Positions 8,401 through 15,740 of a DNA stretch of 33,174 nucleotides are shown here, in pieces. A model generated the notes under the pieces. It was not told where the DNA came from and did not search any database. It saw only the letters and a program-made list of their open reading frames with translations. The stretch covers positions 1 to 33,174 of the forward strand of contig AQRS01000025.1 of assembly GCA_000402355.1 (NCBI GenBank), in the 5' to 3' direction. Position 1 is the first letter of the stretch; the number at the start of each line of letters is the position of its first letter. This DNA is from Candidatus Iainarchaeum andersonii SCGC AAA011-E11 (lineage in GTDB: Archaea > Iainarchaeota > Iainarchaeia > Iainarchaeales > Iainarchaeaceae). The position numbers and the translations under genes were made by a program.

Positions 8401-8537
8401 TTGCATAGCTCCAGTTCCCTGAGTGAAAGGTCGCACTGCGTTGATACATTGTCGCAGGTTCCGGTGAGTGTTGCTCCATGTGCGTACGCGCCCAGAATAA
8501 CGGCAACCAATCCCGCAATGACTATTTTCAAGTTCAT
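5412..8537 (-). CDS. Large secreted von Willebrand A protein with C-terminal membrane anchor
   Basis: Signal peptide (residues 1-22), several Cys-containing beta-sandwich repeats of the archaeal Ig-like type (about 25-410), a VWA domain (about 418-600), more Ig-like repeats (about 605-955), one TM helix (about 965-994), then a cytoplasmic tail ending in a Lys-rich run (KKKKPAKKKASRKK). The VWA metal site is intact: DTSGSM (428-433), the Thr in GKTPLT (503) and the Asp in SDGRE (529). This implies a divalent-metal-dependent adhesive contact outside the cell. I chose the ATG at 8537, nine codons inside the longest frame. It overlaps the upstream stop as ATGA and places the signal peptide at the very N-terminus. 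Exact ligand unknown. Confidence 0.85.
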   Translation of the reverse strand: MNLKIVIAGLVAVILGAYAHGATLTGTCDNVSTQCDLSLRELELCNNSASTETYSSYFSGNTSSWFNVLPGRVTLGPDECEQLRVYTVANCYADPGIYSAELIVQNTETIRATCLLEVKQGHFVGIDVRPAVQEATQCEEKTYEIVVSNNTIVPNQSIERVDLSISGIPNDWYTLEEQRVLVKKGEPQTVKMHVQAPCDTDFGSYEFTARATLVNPNFYSEDNAQYVLRQGQGSQLILGAGFDAGKISACLETPGEAKIRVVNNGKLADNYKITLEGPEFAKLDRTSIALDPGKEQEVTLKLNETNMQPANYEFGLNLQSTLFDYSASKPFTVNLQDCYNLQVEKLGGNENVCVEDTPVYKFSLKNNRTKTVDLDVSVLGIGAQLDNPKISIGPGETKTIEARLDVSNLAEKAKAVKKTDLAVELLMDTSGSMIEQNMGKTKIDAAKTAIINLVNKINEVDLGMRVFGQGALCEDSQLLVPVKNLDIPAITDRVSAFKPAGKTPLTQALGASIADFPAGKQKAIILVSDGRETCEGNITETAKELAQNRITVYSIGFDIDADGQKQLQEISRTTNGKYFDARNSEELSEVLQKISQELDIIPSGIGRKTFTVRLDSPNFSYEKDFSLVVSDCYNAALVAPELNLCLGVDKNESIKLANIGSEKQAFNLSYSPDWINGPASIEVEPNTDATVPFTARTPNAKAEETYSVKAVSGRLVQFNEEKNINYLSNAGCFGIDLIILEPVLDAATCEGQKQTLIIENRGVITQNVKLSADKPFVFMVEAEVNVEPGEREEVNFFVSPPFDLPRTTFITINAETDRGFKTSAQLKLEVSGNEESFGLGEVDLRVQDLNFTEVEGLEHNIEVNFEIYNDSNRTLEVFNATTLDFNGVVQLENRFIQAKETVKARILVKIPEEMRGKTVTVPFSLETDEGTYTRNAAFQYAGATAETPGTDQNVVIEEPVSVGTGLFSLATISTAILGFLVLLVIGLIIMSAYNASKHEAEKEQPGNGNGKQSIYETRAAEPEEETPKKKKPAKKKASRKK

Positions 8538-10468
8538 TTTGCAGCCCTGTTGTAATAAACCCAATCCCCATTTGATTTGTTACTGTTAAGTAGTGACACG
8601 CCTATTAGTATGGCGAGGAGAAGTATTAAAATCATAACCCCTCCGAGCAGCGCTTCGCCCTGGGAAAGGGCCGCAAATCCCGCAAAAAAGCCGTTTCCGC
8701 TCTCCTTGGTTCCGGCATTGCCGGCGCCTTCCCGGTTGCCCGGATTTTCAGCGTCTTCCGGGCTTTGGTTTGCAACGACAGGCGAATTATTTTGCTGGGT
8801 TTCCTGCGCCTCAATAACCCTGAACCTGAGGCTCTGCCTCTTGGTCATGTTTCCTGCCTGTGCAACAAGGCTTATTGTGTAGTCCCCGAGTTCCGCGTCG
8901 AATGCCGGGTTTATGAAGACATACATTTTCTTTTCTTTTCCAGCGGCCACGCTTATGCTTCTGTCTGAAACCACGGCCTGAATCGTGTTGGGCACGTTCT
9001 CGAGGCCGAGTTTCACGGTTTCCGCGTAATCTCCGTTGTTCCTCACGATTATTTCGAATGTCTGGCCCGAGGTTGCCGAGCATACCCTCGCGTCAAAATC
9101 ATTGTTCGCGGCAAATATTTCTATTTTGTGCTCCGCCTTTACCTCCGCCCTGACTTCCTTCTGCTCTGTTTCTTTTGCGTTCCACGCGTAAACAATTATT
9201 TTGTGTTCGCCTTTCTTGTCTGACCCCCTTGCTTTTGCAATGAGCTTCACTTTCTTTTCCGCATAGGCCGGAAGGAAAACGCTTGTGCTAGCAAGTTGTG
9301 TTTCAAGGTCGCTGTCGGCGCTGAGTGAAACGTACTGGCCCTCATCAATGTTGCCTGTGAGGGTTATCGTGTAAGTTTGCCGGCCGTTCCTTTCAATTGT
9401 GGCGCTGTTCGGGCTGACCTTGAGAGTGAAAGCGTCCTCATTGCATTCCACGAGCCTGAATGTTATGCTCCTTTCGACATATTGGTCTTCGCTCCGCGCG
9501 AATACCGGTATGGTGTATTCTCCCAGAGCAGTGGTTTCGTTTGTGTGTATGGTGAGGTCCATCTCGTCCGACTCGTTGCCGCTGAGCGTGGTTTCGGGGA
9601 ATTCAAAAACCGGGAGCAGGAGCTGGTGCTCGGCATTGAGCCTTATGGTTTGCGTTCCGCCCGAATTGTTTTCGAGCCTTACTTTGATGTCCTGCGTGTA
9701 TGGCTCCTTGCACACGTAATAATCGCTTATCCTGATTATATCGACGGGGTCTTCATTGTCAATTACCTCGATTTCAATAGGAATTTCCTTTGTGCCTGTG
9801 CCGTAATCAAGCCGCACGAGCGCATCATATGAATCCGTTCTCGCGTCATTGAAGCTCGTGATTGTTGCGGAGAAGCCTGTTTTCTCGCCGCTGTTGAGGC
9901 AGAATTGCCTTACGCTCGGGGTAACCTTTATTTCGTCCCTCTCGTCGCTGTCGAGAACCGCGGTTGTTTCAAAGCACTGTTTTTCCATCGTGGAATTTTC
10001 AACCGTGAAGGCCACGTTGATTGAGTTCGCTGGCTCTATTGTAACGCGGCTCCTTTCGGCTTTGAAAATTATTTCGTCAATATTTGCGATGTCCTTTACA
10101 GTTACGTTGAACGAATCCGAATCCTGCCTTCCCTGTGAGTCCGTTATGGTTATTGTGAGCGCATTCATCCCGGCAAGGTTCCTTCCGGGAGCGTTGCAGC
10201 TCACGTAGCGTTCAGATTCTATGAAGCAGTCTATGAGCCTGTTGTTTGACTGTGAAGTAAGCGTGTAGAAGAGATTGTTCGCGCCTTCATTGCTTTGCGC
10301 GTAATCGCGCAGGTCGACGAACCTGTCAAGGTTGCCGGAATTCTTTGTGATGGTTATGTCCGGAATCCCTATGATTGCGGGTGTGCCTGCGCTTGCCGCC
10401 ATGAGTGGCGCCAAAAGTATCAGTGCTATTGCCGTGATTATTGCTGTTTTTGTTTTTGCGTTGCTCAT
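8534..10468 (-). CDS. Secreted Ig-like repeat protein, membrane-anchored
   Basis: The 644-aa product has a signal peptide (about 1-27). Residues 31-125 form a Cys-paired domain with the motif CFIESERYVSC (C81, C91), also present twice in the 904-aa protein encoded upstream. Further beta-sandwich repeats of the NEW3/CARDB-like archaeal type run to about 555, followed by an Asn/Gly/Glu linker and a TM helix near 610-632. The cytoplasmic tail is short. Both gene junctions are ATGA overlaps (10465-10468 and 8534-8537), so translation is probably coupled with the neighbours. Likely part of the same surface assembly as the VWA protein. Function beyond adhesion or scaffold is not visible. Confidence 0.8.
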   Translation of the reverse strand: MSNAKTKTAIITAIALILLAPLMAASAGTPAIIGIPDITITKNSGNLDRFVDLRDYAQSNEGANNLFYTLTSQSNNRLIDCFIESERYVSCNAPGRNLAGMNALTITITDSQGRQDSDSFNVTVKDIANIDEIIFKAERSRVTIEPANSINVAFTVENSTMEKQCFETTAVLDSDERDEIKVTPSVRQFCLNSGEKTGFSATITSFNDARTDSYDALVRLDYGTGTKEIPIEIEVIDNEDPVDIIRISDYYVCKEPYTQDIKVRLENNSGGTQTIRLNAEHQLLLPVFEFPETTLSGNESDEMDLTIHTNETTALGEYTIPVFARSEDQYVERSITFRLVECNEDAFTLKVSPNSATIERNGRQTYTITLTGNIDEGQYVSLSADSDLETQLASTSVFLPAYAEKKVKLIAKARGSDKKGEHKIIVYAWNAKETEQKEVRAEVKAEHKIEIFAANNDFDARVCSATSGQTFEIIVRNNGDYAETVKLGLENVPNTIQAVVSDRSISVAAGKEKKMYVFINPAFDAELGDYTISLVAQAGNMTKRQSLRFRVIEAQETQQNNSPVVANQSPEDAENPGNREGAGNAGTKESGNGFFAGFAALSQGEALLGGVMILILLLAILIGVSLLNSNKSNGDWVYYNRAAK

Positions 10469-11280
10469 TTTTTCACCCTGAGTTTTGTCTGGTTTCCCGT
10501 GTTGAGTATTTTCACGAGCCTTGCAATGAATGCAATCATCAATATTGCGGCTATTATTACGAGGAACGCGTCAATGATGAAGCCTGTGTCCCCGGCGTTT
10601 TCGAACATGCTGCCTATTGTTGCGAGGCCTGCGAGCGCTCCCTGTTCATCGCGCTTCACGCTTATTTCCTTTGTGATTGTTTTTCCGCTGCAGCTGAAAA
10701 CGAGTTCAATGTTCCCTTCGAACGCGCTGTTTTGCGCGAGCTTGGTTTCGAATGCCCTTTTTTCGTACGCCCCAATTATGAACTCCGTGTTTCCGGCAAT
10801 GTTCCAGTCCTGCGGAGCCTTTTCAAGCGAAACAAGCCTTGCTGTTTTGCTTTTGTATGAAGCGTTTTCCATTTCCAGGATTATTTTGCCGTCGTTGTTT
10901 TGCGCGTCAATTGTCAGTGTGCACTCGTCCTTGTAAGCGTAATTCACGAGAATGTTTTTTTCCGCAAGGTTATTGGCAACATCAACCGAGACAACGCCTT
11001 TTTGGGTGCTTCCTTCGAGCCCTTTCTGCGGGTAAACGGTTATTTTCACTGTTGCGCTTGAGTTTGCTTCCGCGTATTCCGGGGCATCGATTTCGTAGTC
11101 CGAAGGAAGCGCAACCTGAACAGAAATCGGCTGCCTTATTCCTGAATCGTTTTCAACCGTAAATGCAATCTGTGAAGGGGTTTCCCCGACAGTTATTGAA
11201 TCAGGAAAGCCGCTTATGAGTGCGCCCGCGTTGGCCACGAAAAGGGCCAGAAAAACCAGTGTTATTGAACCCCACCTCAT
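10465..11280 (-). CDS. Secreted Ig-like protein with C-terminal TM helix (first gene of the surface operon)
   Basis: The 271-aa product has a signal peptide (about 1-20), then ISGFPDSITVGE, which resembles the ISG(I/L)PD start of the shared domain in the neighbouring surface proteins. Two beta-sandwich domains follow (about 25-120 and 120-210), the second with two Cys (in ECTL and SCSGK). A TM helix near 228-250 and a basic tail end it. I chose ATG 11280; a GTG at 11289 would add three residues. A TATA-like box at 11307-11316 suits either. It heads a three-gene operon with ATGA overlaps. The repeats look like the NEW3-type class used by archaeal surface proteins. Ligand unknown. Confidence 0.75.
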   Translation of the reverse strand: MRWGSITLVFLALFVANAGALISGFPDSITVGETPSQIAFTVENDSGIRQPISVQVALPSDYEIDAPEYAEANSSATVKITVYPQKGLEGSTQKGVVSVDVANNLAEKNILVNYAYKDECTLTIDAQNNDGKIILEMENASYKSKTARLVSLEKAPQDWNIAGNTEFIIGAYEKRAFETKLAQNSAFEGNIELVFSCSGKTITKEISVKRDEQGALAGLATIGSMFENAGDTGFIIDAFLVIIAAILMIAFIARLVKILNTGNQTKLRVKK

Positions 11281-11306
11281 ATAATTCACTCTTTAACCTG
11301 AATATG

Positions 11307-11316
11307 TTATATAATT
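11307..11316 (-). promoter_or_regulatory. TATA-like box of the three-gene surface-protein operon
   Basis: The minus strand reads AATTATATAA, 27-36 bp before the ATG at 11280. This is the only evident promoter before the three overlapping genes that end at 5412. Confidence 0.5.
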
Positions 11317-11360
11317 TCTGTTTAGGTTGTATTTAAAGGTTTGCAGGAAGGTTTTTTGGG

Positions 11361-11389
11361 GCCGAACAGCCAAATTGAAGCGTTTCGGC
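11361..11389 (-). terminator. Hairpin just after the 904-aa surface-protein gene
   Basis: GCCGAA (11361-11366) pairs with TTCGGC (11384-11389), starting 1 bp after the TAA at 11391-11393. There is no T-run after the stem on the minus strand, so termination is uncertain. The hairpin may only protect the 3' end. Confidence 0.25.
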
Positions 11390-11390
11390 T

Positions 11391-14105
11391 TTACTGCCCG
11401 GAATCGGCTTTCTTGCCGAAAATGCTCATTATTCCCGCAATAACCAGGACAAGCACTATAATGAGGCCGAGCGCCAACCCTATTGTGGTTACAAGGTTCA
11501 AAAGGCCGGTTGAGCCGGTTTCCTGTGCCGCCGAGGTAACATCGAACTGCAAAGGAATGCTCGTGTTTCCCGAGTCTGAAGCAACAAAGAGGCTGGTTTC
11601 AAGGTTTCCTTCATATCCATTGTTTTCCAATGTAATTTGGACGTCCTCGCCGCTTCTCCAGATGCCTTTTGAGACCTTTTCCATTGAAAGGCCTTCAGGC
11701 AAATCAATTGCGTCAATCTCCACATTTGCCAAATCAGGACCATTGTTGCGCAGCACTATTGTCGCGTTTCCCTGCACCGGTGTTTCAGGCACGGTTACCG
11801 CGGTTATTGAAGGCCTCGCGGCATTAACCTGCACTCCAAGCGTGCTTACTCTTGTCTTGTTGCCGTAAACCGCCCTGATTTCGGAAGTGCCCGCACCATT
11901 TTCCTTTCCCCTGATTGAAAGCGTTACGCTCTGTGTCTGCCCCTGCGAGAGGCAAATGCTCGAATTGGAGAGGGTTGCGTCGAATTCCTGCGTTCCCGAA
12001 GCGCTCAGGCTTATGCATGTGCTGTCGCCGAGGCCGTTGTAAAGCGTAATCGAGGCGGTTTTGGTTTCGCCTTCATTCAGCGCAACAGAGCTTTTGTCCA
12101 GCGTTACGTTCACGCTTCCGACCGCAATTGCATTGGAACCATTGCCGGATCCATTATCAGTTGTTCCGTTGGCGTTGTCATCAACAGTAACCCTGAATGT
12201 TTCCCTGATGTTTGTTCCGGAGCAGCTTCTTCCGTCGCTGTACCTTCCGGAAACGCGCACCTCGATATCCCCGCTCCTGTCACTTGAAACATTTTCGGCG
12301 TCAATCCTGAGTTCGATGTCCTCGCTGTCGCCCGCTGAAATGCTTGATCTCGGGTAATCATCAACCCTCACTGAAAAGTACTGGTTGGTTTCGCTCGCGC
12401 TTACAGAGCTTATCGTGAAGCTCCTTGAAGAGTCATTGGTTATGCGCACGGCGTGCAATTTCCTGCTGTTTTCCGGAACGGTTAGGTTTGAAGCAGTCAG
12501 TTCAATGTCGCCGCATACCCCGGAACCGTTTCCGTTGCCGCTTCCAGCGCCAACCCTCACTGCAAGCGTGTCGGAATCGGTTTGGCCGTCGGTGTCCTCA
12601 ACCTCTATTGTAATTGTGCTTGTGCCTGTCTCGTCCTCCCTAGGGGCTTCGCAGCTCAAATAATGGTCGTCATCAATGAAGCAGTAAATGAGTCCTGTGT
12701 TGCTTTGCCTTGAAATCCTGAAATCAAGTTCAGAGTCCGAATCCTGGTCATCCGAAGCGTAGCCGAAGAGGTTGATTGCCCTGCTCCTGTCTCCCGCGTT
12801 TTCAGGGATGCGCACGTCAGGCAAACCGCTTATTCTCGGCGCGTCGCTGCCGTCATTGCCGCTGTTGTCCCTGTTGACGGTGATGTTTGCTGAGTCGCTC
12901 GCGCTTGCACCTTGCGGGTCCTCAACCCTTATGGTTATCGTGTTTGTCCCGTTGGTGTTTTGCGAAGGAGCGTTGCAGCTCACGTAGCGGTTGCTTTCGA
13001 TGAAACAATTCATGAGTGAGGCGTTCGTCTGGGTGAGGCCGAACGAGAGCTGTGAACTAGCGCTTTCATTGTCGCTCGCATAATTGAAAAGGTCGATTAT
13101 CCTTGCCCTCGCCCCGGATGTCCCGTTCACCTGTATGTCGGGTATGCCGCTTATTACAGGCGCGATGTTTGCGCTCGATATGGTTGCGCCCGCGTAATTC
13201 GAGAGCGCCGACATGTTCGCGGCTCCGTCAACTGCCTGCACTTTGTAATAATAAGTTCCGGGTGAAAGGCCCCTCACAACATATGATGTTGATTGTGTTA
13301 CCGGGCTCGGGTTTTGTGATGTAGGCGGTATTGTGTCGTACTGGCCGTTGCTCGAATTCGAAGTGTAAACAAGATAACCCAGAACGCTCACATTGTCGCT
13401 TGAGGCGTTCCAAGTGAGTGTTATTTTCGAGTTCTGTGAATCTGGCGTCGCAATCAATCCCGTGGGGGTTGTGGGCGCTTGCGTATCGTTGTCATCTTCG
13501 CCGGCTTTTATTTGCCCGACCGTTCCCCTTTCTCTCGGGTCGAAGTCTCTCCAGCCGACCGATCCTGTTGGTATTTCCCAATCAAGGCTGATGTCAGCGA
13601 ATGATGCTCCATTCTTTTTTATCGTTACCTCATCGCCGCTGGCGTTGACTGTTACATTGAATACGTCTCCATTGCTCAGGTTGCGCCCTGTATCCACGAG
13701 GCCTTCGAATACCCAGTGGTTGTGCCCAGTCTGAGCTGAATGGTCGTAGCTATAAAAGTTGATGTAGCCCTGTTCCTTGTCGATTACCGCGAGGAATGTG
13801 CCGTCGCTGAATCCGCCGTTAGAGCCGAGAATGAAGCTGTGGTAAACTTCAGGGATTTCTATTGCTTTCCACTCGAATTCGTAAGGAGGCGTGAATTCGG
13901 TTGTGGAGTAAAGCAGTCCGTCCCTTTCCTCGTAAGAAACAGTTTCCGGGTCGGCTGTGTTAACTACATTGTATGAGAGGTTGCCTGACGGGAGCGTGAG
14001 CCTCATGTTTGTGCCGTCGGTTGCCCAAGAGCCAGTGTATGTGTTGGCTGCTGATGCAATGCCCATAATGAGCATGGCGAATACTGCAAACAAAAACCTC
14101 TTCAA
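11391..14105 (-). CDS. Large secreted lectin-like/FN3/Cys-paired-domain protein with C-terminal TM helix
   Basis: The 904-aa product has a signal peptide (about 1-19), a concanavalin/LamG-like beta-sandwich (about 22-201), a fibronectin III domain (about 211-311; LTWNASSDN and GLSPGTYYYKVQAVD), and two copies of the Cys-paired domain (about 316-411 and 424-518; CFIESNRYVSC and CFIDDDHYLSC). Gly/Asn linkers and three more beta-sandwich repeats run to about 850; a TM helix lies near 870-893, with a short tail. Asn-x-Ser/Thr sequons are frequent, so N-glycosylation is likely. I chose the TTG at 14105: GGTGGGGA sits just upstream and the signal peptide then begins at residue 1. The lectin-like head suggests carbohydrate or cell-surface binding; that is inference. 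Confidence 0.8.
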   Translation of the reverse strand: MKRFLFAVFAMLIMGIASAANTYTGSWATDGTNMRLTLPSGNLSYNVVNTADPETVSYEERDGLLYSTTEFTPPYEFEWKAIEIPEVYHSFILGSNGGFSDGTFLAVIDKEQGYINFYSYDHSAQTGHNHWVFEGLVDTGRNLSNGDVFNVTVNASGDEVTIKKNGASFADISLDWEIPTGSVGWRDFDPRERGTVGQIKAGEDDNDTQAPTTPTGLIATPDSQNSKITLTWNASSDNVSVLGYLVYTSNSSNGQYDTIPPTSQNPSPVTQSTSYVVRGLSPGTYYYKVQAVDGAANMSALSNYAGATISSANIAPVISGIPDIQVNGTSGARARIIDLFNYASDNESASSQLSFGLTQTNASLMNCFIESNRYVSCNAPSQNTNGTNTITIRVEDPQGASASDSANITVNRDNSGNDGSDAPRISGLPDVRIPENAGDRSRAINLFGYASDDQDSDSELDFRISRQSNTGLIYCFIDDDHYLSCEAPREDETGTSTITIEVEDTDGQTDSDTLAVRVGAGSGNGNGSGVCGDIELTASNLTVPENSRKLHAVRITNDSSRSFTISSVSASETNQYFSVRVDDYPRSSISAGDSEDIELRIDAENVSSDRSGDIEVRVSGRYSDGRSCSGTNIRETFRVTVDDNANGTTDNGSGNGSNAIAVGSVNVTLDKSSVALNEGETKTASITLYNGLGDSTCISLSASGTQEFDATLSNSSICLSQGQTQSVTLSIRGKENGAGTSEIRAVYGNKTRVSTLGVQVNAARPSITAVTVPETPVQGNATIVLRNNGPDLANVEIDAIDLPEGLSMEKVSKGIWRSGEDVQITLENNGYEGNLETSLFVASDSGNTSIPLQFDVTSAAQETGSTGLLNLVTTIGLALGLIIVLVLVIAGIMSIFGKKADSGQ

Positions 14106-14126
14106 ATCCCCACCTTCAGTTAACCA

Positions 14127-14145
14127 GTTACTACTGGCTAGTAAC
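14127..14145. promoter_or_regulatory. Perfect 7-bp inverted repeat in the leader of the 904-aa surface-protein gene
   Basis: GTTACTA (14127-14133) and TAGTAAC (14139-14145) flank a 5-bp spacer. The repeat lies between the TATA-like TTTAAATA (14163-14170, minus strand) and the Shine-Dalgarno-preceded TTG at 14105. It could be an operator near the start of transcription or a leader hairpin. No regulator is identified. Confidence 0.4.
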
Positions 14146-14244
14146 AATTGGTGCGGTATTTCTATTTAAAGCTTTTGTTTTGCGAAGGCTGGCTTCTATG
14201 CTTCTATATTACTTTTATTTATATTGAAAAAACATTTGTATTCT

Positions 14245-14982
14245 ATGGTGAAAAATAAAAGTCGGACATTCCGTCGGCAAGAGCAAATGCGCAGAATTGC
14301 AGTGCGTGGCGCGAGAGCCGTTGTCGCACGGCATCGAAAGACGTTGGAATCTAAAATTGCCGGAATTATTTTAGCAAAACGGCCAAGGCCCGTGGTTGTA
14401 ACCATTGATGGCGGCGTGTCTTCCGGAAAAACGGATTTTGCGAAAAGGCTTGCACGGGAACTCGGAAGAAATTCCATGAAATGCGTTGTAATTGGTGTTG
14501 ATGATTACGTGATTCCGCGGGCCGCAAGAAAAAAGCTTGGAGCCGGTTATTTTGATTTCAGGAATTGGTTTCGTTTGGATGTTCTCTCAAAAAACCTCGG
14601 GCAAATCCGTTCAGGAAAAACCATGGTGGAAAAACCGTCGTATAGCCATAAAACTGGCACAGATAAAGGGTTTCGCAGGCTGAGGATTCCTGTCAATGCG
14701 GTGGTAATAGTTTCCGGGATATTTACTTTGGATGAGCGAGTCAGGAAATTCTCCGACTTGAAAATATTGCTGGACGCAGCCCCTGAAGAAAGGGAGAAAA
14801 GGGCGATTAGAAGAGATCTGGAACGAAGCGGGATACCGGAGAAAGAGACTTTGAGAAGGCTGGCTGAGGTATTTGAGCCGACTTATCGGAGGCACATAAA
14901 GGAAAATGCGGGGTTTGCCGATTTGGTAATTGACAACACTGATTTCACAACTCCGTTGCTGAAGCGAAATCTGAAAAACTAA
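14245..14982 (+). CDS. P-loop kinase of the uridine kinase/phosphoribulokinase type
   Basis: Of 245 residues, the first 45 are very basic (KNKSRTFRRQEQMRR...). The P-loop GGVSSGKT is at 56-63, and VIGVDDYVIPR near 85 matches the substrate-side DD(F/Y) region of the uridine kinase group. VVIVSGIFTLDE near 160 and a RRDLERSGIPEKE lid-like region near 195 also fit. The substrate cannot be named; uridine/cytidine or another small metabolite is possible. I chose the ATG at 14245 because a TATA-like TTTTATTTATAT lies about 26 bp upstream; a TTG at 14224 is the alternative. It converges with the HTH-CBS gene, stops 13 bp apart. Confidence 0.7.
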   Translation: MVKNKSRTFRRQEQMRRIAVRGARAVVARHRKTLESKIAGIILAKRPRPVVVTIDGGVSSGKTDFAKRLARELGRNSMKCVVIGVDDYVIPRAARKKLGAGYFDFRNWFRLDVLSKNLGQIRSGKTMVEKPSYSHKTGTDKGFRRLRIPVNAVVIVSGIFTLDERVRKFSDLKILLDAAPEEREKRAIRRDLERSGIPEKETLRRLAEVFEPTYRRHIKENAGFADLVIDNTDFTTPLLKRNLKN

Positions 14983-14995
14983 GACGGCATTGCAA

Positions 14996-15568
14996 TCATT
15001 TCGCCTGCTTTTTCGAAATCATTGCCTTCAAAAGATCGGCCTTTGTAATGATTCCCGCGATTTTCCCTTTCGAAACAACGCTGACCCCTGAATAATGCGC
15101 GAGCATCGAGGAAATCAGCTCGAAGGGGGTGTCCTCGGTTATCTGCGGCATCGCCTCCTCCATTACATTCTCGACTTTCGAGGAGAGCACTTTTTCCGCG
15201 TCCCCCGAATTTATGTGCTCGAGCGCGTTTTTTTCCGAAATGGTTCCAAGATTTTTGCCGTCGCTGATTACGGGCAATTGCGAAACCGAATTCTTTTCCA
15301 TTAATTTTATCGCTTCGCGGAGCTCGGACTCCGGTTTCACGCTGATGACTTTCTGGGTCATGAAATCCTTGGCCTTGAGCTGCTGGCCCTTGTGCATCAT
15401 CTCGAAAAAATCGAAGAGCTTTTTTGCGTTCGAGTACGAAGGAACGATGTTTCCTGATTCTATTTTCGCTATTAGGCTCTGGCTCACCCCCGCCTGCTTT
15501 GAAAGCTCCATTTGCGTAATTCCAAGGGCTTTGCGCCTGCTCTTTATTTCCGCGAGTTCCGGGAGCAT
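14996..15568 (-). CDS. Transcriptional regulator with XRE-type HTH and two CBS domains
   Basis: Residues 1-57 form a Cro/cI-type helix-turn-helix (ITQMELSKQAGVSQSLIAKIESGNIVPS). Residues 67-190 hold two CBS motifs (KDFMTQKVISVKPESEL and VENVMEEAMPQITEDTPFELI). This matches archaeal regulators known as HTH-CBS proteins. CBS pairs bind adenosyl ligands such as AMP, ATP or SAM. The gene is divergent from metK across 172 bp, so a SAM- or adenylate-responsive control of metK is a reasonable hypothesis, not shown here. GGTG lies 7 bp before the ATG at 15568. Confidence 0.88.
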   Translation of the reverse strand: MLPELAEIKSRRKALGITQMELSKQAGVSQSLIAKIESGNIVPSYSNAKKLFDFFEMMHKGQQLKAKDFMTQKVISVKPESELREAIKLMEKNSVSQLPVISDGKNLGTISEKNALEHINSGDAEKVLSSKVENVMEEAMPQITEDTPFELISSMLAHYSGVSVVSKGKIAGIITKADLLKAMISKKQAK

Positions 15569-15695
15569 TTTTACACCAAAAACAATCTTATTCCAATGTG
15601 AATATTAACGCCAGAAAATATTATTAAAGGTATGCTGCGTATGTATGTAAGTATTCATTCGATATTTTGGAGTTGTTGTATTTGGAAAGAAAACA

Positions 15696-15734
15696 CGAGC
15701 CATATTCGGAAGCCTTAAGGGCTCGAGGAGGTGA
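15696..15734 (+). promoter_or_regulatory. Structured metK leader ending in a strong Shine-Dalgarno
   Basis: CGAGCC (15696-15701) can pair with GGCTCG (15720-15725). Between them AGCC (15711-15714) and the palindrome CCTTAAGG (15713-15720) offer a competing helix. The perfect Shine-Dalgarno GGAGGTGA (15727-15734) follows directly, 6 bp before ATG 15741. A TATA-like TATTATTAAA near 15617-15628 would give a leader of roughly 90 nt, unusual beside the leaderless genes around it. Mutually exclusive helices next to a ribosome site could control translation, but no known riboswitch is recognised. Confidence 0.35.
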
Positions 15735-15740
15735 GTTGCT

